Positions 1-5,555 of a stretch of DNA of 10,276 bases are shown in pieces. The notes beneath the pieces are model-generated. The model ran no database searches. It saw only the letters and a program-made list of their open reading frames with translations, and was not told where the DNA came from. Numbering within the stretch: the stretch's first letter is position 1; every line of letters begins with the position of its first letter. A program made the translations under genes and the position numbers. The DNA is from Syntrophobacterales bacterium (GTDB taxonomy: Bacteria; Desulfobacterota; Syntrophobacteria; BM002): the NCBI GenBank assembly GCA_030601545.1, contig JAUVTM010000050.1:1-10276 (forward strand). Reading direction: 5' to 3'.

Positions 1-23
1 CCTCCAGTAGTTAGTCCAAGCTA

Positions 24-164
24 TCATTGTGAAATATCAAGAATTTCTTTCCAGAAATAGCTATTTGGAGAGCTTAGAAGACCATTTTTAGTCCCAAAAA
101 TCGACCCGTAAGAACTTCCCCACTCCCTATGTTGGTGTACATTGACATCTTCCCACTGGAACAT
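24..164 (-). pseudogene. Possible short gene remnant (46 codons)
   Basis: An open frame runs on the minus strand from ATG at 164 to TGA at 24. It stays open upstream to a TAA near 205. The peptide starts MFQWEDVNVHQHREW and ends WKEILDISQ, a composition that reads like real protein, with aromatics and charged residues mixed. I do not recognise the family. There is no clear Shine-Dalgarno sequence, and the frame is too short to be sure. It could be the tail of a decayed gene or chance. The rest of positions 1-262 shows nothing I can support. Confidence 0.15.
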
Positions 165-262
165 TACCCCAAACTGGCCTGACCGCAGATGGGGAAGGAA
201 GGTTTAAGTATTTTAGATTATAGAGGATTTTTTTGAGAAGTCAGTTTTGACCAGCGAAGAAA

Positions 263-291
263 AAAACCCCGGGGATATAAACCGGGGTTTT
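263..291 (-). terminator. Intrinsic terminator after tRNA-Sec
   Basis: A 10-bp perfect stem, AAAACCCCGG (263-272) with CCGGGGTTTT (282-291), encloses a 9-base loop. On the minus strand, downstream of the tRNA-Sec gene, the stem ends in a run of T (complement of 261-266). The plus strand also has TTTTGTTT after the stem, so it could work in both directions. It starts 12 bases past the CCA end of the tRNA. Confidence 0.75.
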
Positions 292-303
292 GTTTGAAGG
301 GGG

Positions 304-402
304 TGGCGGAAGTGCATGGGAATCGAACCCACCTGGGACAGCCTTCACTGCCCCACACCGGATTTGAAGTCCGGGAGCCCCACCAGTGAACTTGGCACTT
401 CC
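304..402 (-). tRNA. selC: tRNA-Sec (UCA anticodon)
   Basis: This 99-nt minus-strand gene encodes selenocysteine tRNA, which is charged with serine, converted by SelA and delivered by SelB to UGA codons with a SECIS element. The acceptor stem is 8 bp (GGAAGUGC with GCACUUCC), longer than in canonical tRNAs. The discriminator is G and the CCA end is encoded (304-306). The anticodon loop reads CUUCAAA with anticodon UCA, the T arm carries GGUUCGAUUCC, and there is a long extra arm. The layout and ends match E. coli selC. Its presence implies selenoproteins elsewhere in the genome, commonly formate dehydrogenases or hydrogenases in Desulfobacterota. No selA, selB or selenoprotein gene lies in the window. 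A promoter and a terminator flank it tightly, so it is a one-gene unit. Confidence 0.97.
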
Positions 403-408
403 GGGCGT

Positions 409-437
409 TTTATAACAGAATTGGCCAATCATGTCGA
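409..437 (-). promoter_or_regulatory. Sigma-70 promoter of selC
   Basis: Reading the minus strand, a -35 box TCGACA (437-432, 5/6 to consensus), a 17-base spacer and a -10 box TATAAA (414-409, 5/6) precede the tRNA. The expected transcription start, seven bases past the -10 box, is position 402, which is the first base of the mature tRNA. Confidence 0.6.
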
Positions 438-496
438 GAAATTAGTGGCAAAGATCGAAAAGGATGATCTGGTTAGAGCACCATTAGGTGAACTCC

Positions 497-521
497 GGGC
501 GGGGATCAACCCCGCCCCTAC
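497..521 (-). repeat. REP-like hairpin with GTAG head
   Basis: An 8-bp stem GGGCGGGG/CCCCGCCC (497-504, 510-517) with a 5-base loop is followed by CCTAC. On the minus strand it reads GTAGG then the hairpin, the arrangement of bacterial REP elements. The stem resembles the REPs around the transposase at 8.7-9.9 kb but is not identical to them. Confidence 0.6.
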
Positions 522-601
522 GACTACCGGCCCTGTGCATAATCGGCAAACTGGCTAACAAATGTTGTTTTTAAGACAGACACCCTGTTGGTGATAGCGT
601 C

Positions 602-624
602 GCGGCTGGAAAGCCGCTCCCACA
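602..624 (-). repeat. REP-like hairpin with GTGG head
   Basis: A 6-bp stem GCGGCT/AGCCGC (602-607, 612-617) with loop GGAA is followed by TCCCACA. The minus strand reads TGTGGGA then the hairpin. The GTGGGAGCGGCTTTCC form resembles widespread proteobacterial REP sequences. Confidence 0.55.
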
Positions 625-640
625 GTGACACAGAAGACAG

Positions 641-669
641 TTGCCTATTCTAATATCCTCATCTATGAT
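641..669 (+). promoter_or_regulatory. Likely promoter of dus
   Basis: TTGCCT (641-646, 4/6), a 17-base spacer and TATGAT (664-669, 5/6) form a good sigma-70-type site. Transcription would start near 676 and leave about 69 bases before the dus start codon. Confidence 0.45.
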
Positions 670-744
670 TTGCTCAGTGGCAAAAGAATTGCAGTTATTC
701 AACCCATTGGTTGTGCGCTGGAAGGTTTAGAAGGTATTTGAGTA

Positions 745-1722
745 ATGAGGCAGAGTTCAGCCCTCAAGATTGGAGACATTGAACTGGGGCAAGGTCTCAT
801 CCTCGCCCCCATGGCGGGGATTACTGATCTGAGTTTCCGCAGGATAGCAAAGAGTTTCGATGTTGACTTGGTTACCTCAGAGATGGTGAGTTCAGAGGGG
901 CTCGTGCGAAATAAGGCCAGCACCAAGATGCTTCTCCAAAGCCATTCAGAGGAAAAGCCGCTGGCCATCCAACTTTTCGGCTCAGATCCCAAGGTAGTGG
1001 CAGAAGCTGCGCGCATAGCTGCGGATGAGGGGGCCGACATCATCGATTTGAACATGGGATGTCCGGTACCGAAAGTAGTGCGCCAGGGTGCGGGCGCTGC
1101 CCTCCTTCGAGATACAGCAACAGTCGCAATCCTGGTTGATGCAGTGCGGCAGGCTGTGAGCATCCCGGTTACGGTGAAAACTCGATCCGGCTGGAGTCAA
1201 TCCAAGATCAACGTTTTGGAGGTGGCCAGAGTTGCAGAGGATGCAGGTGCGGATGCTATAACCATTCATCCACGTACAGCCAGGCAAGGATTTTCTGGAT
1301 CTGCGGACTGGTCCCTCATTGCCAAAGTCAAACAAGCTGTGAATATTCCGGTGGTTGGGAATGGTGATGTAACCCGCCCGGAAGATGTTGAAAAAATGAG
1401 GCAACTGACCCAGTGTGACGGGGTAATGATTGGCCGTGGAGCAATGGGTAACCCTTGGATTTTCAACCAGGCTAGGGAGCTGATAAAGGGACAGGCGGTG
1501 TCTAACCCCACGCCGCAAGAACGATTGGATGTTGTGCGACGCCACCTGGCACTCTATGAAGAGTCGCTCCATGGCCGCCAGTCGCTCTCCGGTGTCCGCT
1601 CTCGGCTAATGTGGTATAGTAAAAGGCTACGCGGGAGCGCACGTTTACGTGCTTCTCTGAGTGATTGCCGGCATCTGGGGGACATGATCAAATTTTGTGA
1701 GGATTTTTTTTCCACCTTGTAA
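745..1722 (+). CDS. dusB: tRNA-dihydrouridine synthase, DusB type
   Basis: This 325-residue cytoplasmic flavoenzyme reduces specific uridines in tRNA D loops to dihydrouridine with FMN and NADPH. The N-terminal TIM barrel begins with the family motif APMAGITD (about residues 22-29). It continues with VTSEM, QLFGSDP and NMGCPVPKVV, where Cys106 is the expected catalytic acid. VKTRSGW and ITIHPRTARQGFSG follow (the Lys and His typical of substrate and FMN contacts), then VGNGD and MIGRGAMGNPWIF, which bind the FMN phosphate. A helical C-terminal domain follows. Length matches DusB (E. coli 321 residues). The ATG at 745 is the first start after an in-frame TGA at 739, with AAGG at 731-734 as ribosome binding site. 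DusA and DusC are less likely because the NifR3/DusB motif set fits best. It stands alone under its own promoter. Confidence 0.95.
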   Translation: MRQSSALKIGDIELGQGLILAPMAGITDLSFRRIAKSFDVDLVTSEMVSSEGLVRNKASTKMLLQSHSEEKPLAIQLFGSDPKVVAEAARIAADEGADIIDLNMGCPVPKVVRQGAGAALLRDTATVAILVDAVRQAVSIPVTVKTRSGWSQSKINVLEVARVAEDAGADAITIHPRTARQGFSGSADWSLIAKVKQAVNIPVVGNGDVTRPEDVEKMRQLTQCDGVMIGRGAMGNPWIFNQARELIKGQAVSNPTPQERLDVVRRHLALYEESLHGRQSLSGVRSRLMWYSKRLRGSARLRASLSDCRHLGDMIKFCEDFFSTL

Positions 1723-1849
1723 ACAAGGTGGGTCCGTTGTTCCGCCTAAGGCGGATCAGTAGTCCGTTGTGTAAACGGCATAGGGCATCCTACGACAAGC
1801 TCCCCGAGACAAGCTCGGGACAGGCAGGACAGGTAGGGCATGGAGCATG
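1712..1849. repeat. Cluster of small palindromes and 7-base repeats
   Basis: The 224-base spacer between dus and ispH packs several structures: stem CCACCTTG/CAAGGTGG (1712-1719, 1724-1731) overlapping the dus stop codon; palindrome TCCGCC/GGCGGA (1741-1755); two GTCCGTTGT copies (1732-1740, 1762-1770); stem CCCGAG/CTCGGG (1803-1819); and degenerate heptads GGCATAG, GGCATCC (1777-1790) and GGGCATG, GAGCATG (1836-1849). The first stem has T bases before it rather than after it, so it is not a standard plus-strand terminator. No strong promoter is visible; TATGAT at 1882-1887 has no matching -35 box. Confidence 0.55.
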
Positions 1850-1903
1850 GGGTGAAAAGCGAAAAAAGAGAATTCTTTTTGTATGATGTGGCCGGTAGAT
1901 GCG

Positions 1904-1931
1904 ACGGACCACGGACCACGGGCCACGGACA
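1904..1931 (+). repeat. Tandem heptamer repeat ACGGACC, four units
   Basis: Four adjacent 7-base units read ACGGACC, ACGGACC, ACGGGCC, ACGGACA. The array ends five bases before the ispH ribosome binding site. A matching four-unit array lies at 5436-5463. Confidence 0.8.
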
Positions 1932-1935
1932 CTGC

Positions 1936-1940
1936 GGAGA
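1936..1940 (+). promoter_or_regulatory. Ribosome binding site deciding the ispH start
   Basis: GGAGA sits 6 bases before GTG 1947. The upstream in-frame ATG at 1899 has no such site and would only add 16 residues translated from the heptamer array. Confidence 0.7.
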
Positions 1941-1946
1941 GCAGCA

Positions 1947-3692
1947 GTGAAGGTAAAAGTAGCTAAGAATGCTGGTTTCTGTATGGGGGTGCGGCGGGCC
2001 ATAGACCTGGTGCTGAATGCTGCCAGGGACCGCCAACCGGACGAGATTATTCATACCTATGGACCTCTGATTCACAACAATCAAGTCCTGGAGATTTTGG
2101 AAAAGCGAGGAATCCGGCTTCTGGAGAATTTGACAGAGGCCGAGGAGGGAGGCCGGATAGCCATAAGAGCCCATGGAATTCCTCCCCAGGAACGAAAGGC
2201 AATTCGAGAGAAGGGTTTCAAGATCATCAACGCCACCTGTCCCAGGGTGGCAAAGGTGCAGGGAATCATAAAGAAACATGCACTGAGAGGTTACGAGGTA
2301 ATTATTGTCGGTGATGACAACCACGCAGAAGTAATCGGGCTCAAAGGTTTTGCCAATGGCCGCGCTCGCGTCCTGAATACACCTGAAGAAGTGGACCAAC
2401 TCCCCCCGATGGACAAGCTCTTGGTGGTGGCACAAACCACGCAGGATGAGCGCGCGTTTAGGACAATCGCTGGACTTATAGAAGAACGCTACGAGGGGGC
2501 CAAGATTTACAATACCATCTGTGACTCCACCCATAATCGTCAGGAGGAGGTGCGCGCCCTCTGCAGCGAAGTGGATGCCATGGTGGTAGTGGGCGGTCGC
2601 CATAGCGGAAATACGAAGAGATTGGCAGAGATAGCCGCGGCTACAGGTATTCTGACTTTTCATATTGAGACTGAAGAGGACCTGGATTGGGAGCGATTGC
2701 AGGACCTAAAGATTGTTGGTGTTACCGCCGGCGCGTCGACACCACACTGGTTGCTCAGGAGAGTTGTGCACAAGCTGGAGAGCATACAACCTAGAGGAGT
2801 GAGGCCGCTGGCCAGGAATTTTGAGCACTACTTGCGGTTTTTTCTGCAAAGCAATCTTTACGTGGCAGGCGGTGCAGGGTGTTTAAGCTATGCGGCAGCT
2901 GTGCTTCAGGGAATCAAACCGAGGCTTGCAGATTTCTTCATAACTTTTTTCTATGTGTTCGCCATGCATGTGCTCAACCGCTATGCGGACAAGGCGTCGC
3001 GCTTTAACTATCCTTCCCGCGCCGCCCTTTACGAGCGTTACAAGTTCGGCTTTTTTCTAGCCAGTCTAAGTGGAGTAAGTGCTGCCCTAATCATCGCCAA
3101 TGCTCAGAGCAAGAGCGTTTTCTTTGCATTCCTGGCTATGACCGGACTAGGGCTCCTCTACAGCGTCCGCATTTTTCCTGAGAGATGGCTGCGAGTTGTT
3201 AGAGTGGCCAAGCTCAAAGATATTCCCGCATCAAAGACGATTTTCATAGCCGGTGGCTGGAGCGTTGTGGCTACTCTGCTGCCGGCTTTGCGGGAAGGTA
3301 CCCATTTGGATTTGCGAGCTTTTTTTGCATTCATTGTAGTTTTTGCTCTAGTTTTTCTGCGCTCGGCCCTCTTTGACATTGTCGACATCCAAGGGGATCG
3401 GCTCGTCGGCGAGGAGACTCTGCCAATTGTTATAGGTGAGAAACGTACCAGACGGCTCTTGGTCTATTTGGTCTTCGGTCTGGCGATCGCGTTCGTGGTA
3501 GCACCCTTCCTCGGGTTGGCCACAGATTTCAGCTATGTTCTGCTGATTACGTGCTGCTATATGGGTTTGTCTCTGTTCGTACACAGACGGGAGTTGCTTC
3601 GTCCGGGTAGCCTCCGCTTCGAAACCCTCGTTGAAAATAGCTTCTATCTTTCTGGTGGACTAGCGGTTCTATATCAGCTAGTCATTAGCTAA
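1947..3692 (+). CDS. ispH: IspH (HMBPP reductase) fused to UbiA-type prenyltransferase
   Basis: This 581-residue protein has two parts. Residues 1-290 are a complete IspH, which reduces HMBPP to IPP and DMAPP in the last MEP-pathway step. The three 4Fe-4S cysteines are present (Cys12 in GFCMGV, Cys98 in NATCPRV, Cys192 in NTICDST), as are GPLIHNN, RAHGIPP, NHAEV (His126, Glu128), AQTTQ, SGNT and ASTPHW. IspH alone is usually about 280-320 residues. Residues about 300-581 contain eight or nine hydrophobic segments and match the UbiA superfamily of membrane prenyltransferases. The second Asp motif is clear (Asp477, Asp480, Asp484 in DIVDIQGD, then ETLPIVIG). The first is weak: NRYADK (Asn344, Asp348) in place of NDxxDxxxD. 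The frame between the parts is open, with no stop. GTG 1947 is chosen for its ribosome binding site and the standard IspH N terminus. IspH makes the units of the prenyl diphosphates that UbiA enzymes use, so the fusion is biochemically sensible, but the acceptor is unknown. Confidence 0.93.
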   Translation: MKVKVAKNAGFCMGVRRAIDLVLNAARDRQPDEIIHTYGPLIHNNQVLEILEKRGIRLLENLTEAEEGGRIAIRAHGIPPQERKAIREKGFKIINATCPRVAKVQGIIKKHALRGYEVIIVGDDNHAEVIGLKGFANGRARVLNTPEEVDQLPPMDKLLVVAQTTQDERAFRTIAGLIEERYEGAKIYNTICDSTHNRQEEVRALCSEVDAMVVVGGRHSGNTKRLAEIAAATGILTFHIETEEDLDWERLQDLKIVGVTAGASTPHWLLRRVVHKLESIQPRGVRPLARNFEHYLRFFLQSNLYVAGGAGCLSYAAAVLQGIKPRLADFFITFFYVFAMHVLNRYADKASRFNYPSRAALYERYKFGFFLASLSGVSAALIIANAQSKSVFFAFLAMTGLGLLYSVRIFPERWLRVVRVAKLKDIPASKTIFIAGGWSVVATLLPALREGTHLDLRAFFAFIVVFALVFLRSALFDIVDIQGDRLVGEETLPIVIGEKRTRRLLVYLVFGLAIAFVVAPFLGLATDFSYVLLITCCYMGLSLFVHRRELLRPGSLRFETLVENSFYLSGGLAVLYQLVIS

Positions 3693-3710
3693 AGGCGGTG
3701 CTGATTTCTT

Positions 3711-3734
3711 GGCCGGTACGGAGACCGGCCCTAC
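3711..3734 (-). repeat. REP-like hairpin with GTAG head
   Basis: A 7-bp stem GGCCGGT/ACCGGCC (3711-3717, 3724-3730) with a 6-base loop is followed by CTAC. The minus strand reads GTAG then the hairpin. It lies 18 bases after the ispH stop codon. It may double as a transcript end structure, though no T run follows. Confidence 0.55.
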
Positions 3735-3789
3735 ATAATACTTGTGCCCCACATTTTATACACTTTAGCTCACTTTAGGCATTTGCTTA

Positions 3790-4638
3790 ATGTCTCCTGA
3801 AATCTCCGTAATAATCCCCACTTACAATCGTGCATCCCTGGTGGTTGAGGCTGCGGAGTCGGTTTTGGCTCAGGACATGACGGATTTTGAGCTCATAGTC
3901 ATTAACGACGGCTCCACCGATGAAACCGAGGAAAAACTCTCTGTCTACGGCTCGCGTCTCAAATATTACCAGCAGGAGAACGCAGGAGTAAGTGCTGCGC
4001 GAAATCGCGGAGTTACGTTTTCCGCTGCTCCACTGATTGCATTTCTGGATTCAGATGACCTGTGGCTCCCCTCTAAATTACAGGTTCAACATACATACAT
4101 GACAGAAAACCCGGAGATTCACATTTGCCAGACAGAAGAGATCTGGTGGAGAAATGGCCGCCGGGTCAATCCAAGAAAACACCATCAGAAAGCGTCGGGG
4201 GATATTTTCCAGCGCAGTCTGGATCTCTGCCTGGTAAGCCCTTCTGCGGTGATGATGCGACGGGAGCTTTTTCAAAAAGTGGGCTATTTTGACGAAGAGC
4301 TGCCCATGGCCGAAGACTATGATCTTTGGCTGCGCGTTGCAGTTGATTATCCAGTGGTGTTACTACCAGAGCCACTGGTGATAAAGCGAGGTGGTCACTC
4401 TGATCAGTTGTCTGCCAGAAAAGGGATAGATCGCTATCGAATAGAGGCCCTAGAGAAGCTCCTTAACAGCGGCAGACTCTCGCCGGAGCAATACAACTGG
4501 ACCTGGAAGGCCCTGCAGCGTAAATGTCAGATTTATGGTCAGGGCTGCCTGAAGAGAGGTAAAGTTCAGGAGGGCGAGAGGTATTTGGCGTTGCCAGATA
4601 AGTACAGGCGCGAAGCAGGGCCTTTCAGGCCAGTTTGA
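3790..4638 (+). CDS. Glycosyltransferase family 2
   Basis: This 282-residue GT-A fold enzyme would move a sugar from a nucleotide-sugar donor to a saccharide or lipid acceptor on the cytoplasmic side. The N terminus SVIIPTYNRA starts the Rossmann-like domain. DFELIVINDGSTDET binds the nucleotide, and ENAGVSAARNRG follows. FLDSDDLWLP (Asp87, Asp89, Asp90) is the metal-binding DxD region, and AEDYDLWLR (Glu175, Asp176) supplies the likely catalytic base. No membrane segment is visible, and the C-terminal 60 residues are basic and helical. Donor and acceptor cannot be read from the sequence. The start has only a weak ribosome binding site. The TGA stop (4636-4638) falls inside a GTTTGAG heptad repeat, so the original end may have been changed by repeat insertion. 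No other polysaccharide genes are near. Confidence 0.9.
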   Translation: MSPEISVIIPTYNRASLVVEAAESVLAQDMTDFELIVINDGSTDETEEKLSVYGSRLKYYQQENAGVSAARNRGVTFSAAPLIAFLDSDDLWLPSKLQVQHTYMTENPEIHICQTEEIWWRNGRRVNPRKHHQKASGDIFQRSLDLCLVSPSAVMMRRELFQKVGYFDEELPMAEDYDLWLRVAVDYPVVLLPEPLVIKRGGHSDQLSARKGIDRYRIEALEKLLNSGRLSPEQYNWTWKALQRKCQIYGQGCLKRGKVQEGERYLALPDKYRREAGPFRPV

Positions 4639-4734
4639 GGCTGGAGGAGCGGCCCTGCGGGCCTTAAGGTTGGAGGCAGAAGAAATAAGCCAGCAAAAGT
4701 ATTCTTCTTGTGCCTCAAACCTCTAACCTCCAAC
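4633..4734. repeat. Inverted GTTNGAG heptad repeats and a GC hairpin
   Basis: On the plus strand GTTTGAG GCTGGAG (4633-4646) and GTTGGAG (4669-4675) are heptads. At 4714-4734 three exact CTCNAAC units (CTCAAAC, CTCTAAC, CTCCAAC) are the same repeat reversed. The two arms can pair (GTTGGAGG 4669-4676 with CCTCCAAC 4727-4734), and GGCCC/GGGCC (4651-4663) forms a smaller hairpin. The set sits between the convergent glycosyltransferase and HIT genes. Confidence 0.65.
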
Positions 4735-4738
4735 TGGT

Positions 4739-4761
4739 CGTGAGACCTCTTAGGTCTTACG
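4739..4761 (-). terminator. Hairpin just after the HIT gene
   Basis: CGTGAGACCT and AGGTCTTACG (4739-4748, 4752-4761) form a 10-bp stem with one G-T pair and loop CTT. It begins 7 bases past the HIT gene stop on the minus strand. There is no T run after it in either direction, so it is a candidate end structure rather than a standard terminator. Confidence 0.35.
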
Positions 4762-4768
4762 CCCCTTC

Positions 4769-5179
4769 TTATACCGCACTCTCAATTGCTGTACGCACCG
4801 CTTCCATTTCACCTTCTGCGTAAGGACGCACCGGAGGCCAGGCCATGACGCCATCTCCAACGTTTCTGGGAATCAGGTGAAAGTGAGAGTGATCGATGAG
4901 CTGGCCTGCAGCGCGGTCATTATTGAGCAAAATGTTAAAACCCGCAGAGTTGAGTTGGGATTTGACAGCCTCACCGATCTTTTGCAGGGCTTGGCCCAAT
5001 GCAGCGATTACGTCTGCTGGCATTTCAGGAAAAGTGTCGTAATGAGCCTTGGGGATTACCAAGGTGTGACCCTTGCTCACCGGATTGATGTCCAGAAATG
5101 CAAGGACAGTCTCGGTTTCGAGAACTTTTGCTGAAGGGATTTCACCGCGAATGATCTTGCAAAAGATACAATCTTCCAT
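4769..5179 (-). CDS. HIT family nucleotide hydrolase (Hint-like)
   Basis: This 136-residue cytoplasmic protein belongs to the histidine triad superfamily, whose Hint branch hydrolyses AMP or GMP phosphoramidates and aminoacyl-adenylates. It begins MEDCIFCKIIRGEIPS, typical of Hint/PKCI proteins, with a possible metal pair at Cys4 and Cys7. DINPVSKGHTLVIPKAH (about 30-46) and NNDRAAGQ follow. The triad DHSHFHLIPR has His97, His99 and His101, with His99 the expected nucleophile; Ser98 replaces the usual hydrophobic residue. Length is normal for the family. ATG 5179 is chosen because GGAGGT lies 7 bases upstream; an in-frame ATG at 5230 lacks a ribosome binding site and would add 17 non-homologous residues. 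It is transcribed alone from a strong-looking promoter. The physiological substrate is unknown. Confidence 0.94.
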   Translation of the reverse strand: MEDCIFCKIIRGEIPSAKVLETETVLAFLDINPVSKGHTLVIPKAHYDTFPEMPADVIAALGQALQKIGEAVKSQLNSAGFNILLNNDRAAGQLIDHSHFHLIPRNVGDGVMAWPPVRPYAEGEMEAVRTAIESAV

Positions 5180-5186
5180 ATTACTT

Positions 5187-5192
5187 ACCTCC
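5187..5192 (-). promoter_or_regulatory. Ribosome binding site of the HIT gene
   Basis: Minus-strand GGAGGT, 7 bases before ATG 5179. It decides this start against the upstream ATG at 5230. Confidence 0.75.
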
Positions 5193-5249
5193 AGAATCTC
5201 TTTACGAGTGTACAAATAGATTGCCGGCAATGTGGTTAAAGCAATTGAG

Positions 5250-5279
5250 ATTCTACTTGGCAGGTGCGAGCACTGTCAA
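5250..5279 (-). promoter_or_regulatory. Sigma-70 promoter of the HIT gene
   Basis: On the minus strand, TTGACA (5279-5274, perfect), an 18-base spacer and TAGAAT (5255-5250, 5/6) give a start near 5243 and a leader of about 64 bases. Confidence 0.55.
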
Positions 5280-5435
5280 ATAGAGATTGTCAGTGGTCCG
5301 TTGTGTTCTTAACTCGATACGTTCTACACATAGCGCACAGAGTGCAGGTTAGATTTAGTTTGCATATTTTTCCAACAGAATATTAAATGGTAAACGGTTT
5401 AAGGAAGGATTAACCTATGGGACAATTCTAATACA

Positions 5436-5463
5436 ACGGACCACGGACTACGGACAACGGACC
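5436..5463 (+). repeat. Tandem heptamer repeat ACGGACC, four units
   Basis: Units ACGGACC, ACGGACT, ACGGACA, ACGGACC run without gaps. It is the same family and copy number as the array at 1904-1931, again in the spacer ahead of a plus-strand gene. Confidence 0.8.
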
Positions 5464-5543
5464 GCATGTAATGAGGGGCAGGGAACGAAAAGAATTCGAT
5501 AAAAAACGGTGTTTCGCTAGACGCAACTTAGATTTCCACTATG

Positions 5544-5549
5544 AGGGAG
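5544..5549 (+). promoter_or_regulatory. Ribosome binding site deciding the glycerate kinase start
   Basis: AGGGAG lies 6 bases before ATG 5556. The in-frame ATG at 5541 has no upstream site, and this motif lies within its first codons, so 5556 is preferred. Confidence 0.65.
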
Positions 5550-5555
5550 CTTGTG

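Larger units (their letters stand above)
438..640. other. Spacer between selC and dus
   Basis: The spacer from the selC promoter to the dus promoter has no supported gene. An 80-codon plus-strand frame starting at 316 runs through the tRNA and is not believable. The spacer holds two REP-like hairpins, listed separately. Confidence 0.6.
5280..5555. other. Spacer between the divergent HIT and glycerate kinase genes
   Basis: No gene is visible. The spacer carries one GTCCGTTGT copy (5296-5304), the four-unit ACGGACC array (5436-5463), and a weak plus-strand promoter candidate, TTTGCA (5359-5364) with a 16-base spacer to TATTAA (5381-5386), which could serve the glycerate kinase gene. It is A+T-rich around 5340-5430. 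Confidence 0.45.

Noticed and set aside
316..558. 80-codon plus-strand frame
   Set aside because: It overlaps the whole tRNA-Sec gene on the other strand and continues through a REP hairpin. No ribosome binding site or family resemblance.
1703..1731. Intrinsic terminator at the end of dus
   Set aside because: The T run lies before the hairpin on the plus strand, and the minus strand then shows A bases, so neither direction gives a hairpin followed by U.
1882..1887. TATGAT as an ispH promoter -10 box
   Set aside because: No recognisable -35 box lies 16-18 bases upstream (GCGAAA there).
1899..1946. ATG 1899 as the ispH start
   Set aside because: The added 16 residues are translated heptamer repeat, and GTG 1947 has a good ribosome binding site and the standard IspH N terminus.
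1746..2663. 305-codon minus-strand frame
   Set aside because: It is antisense to ispH, whose protein is conserved residue by residue. The minus-strand product shows no family motifs.
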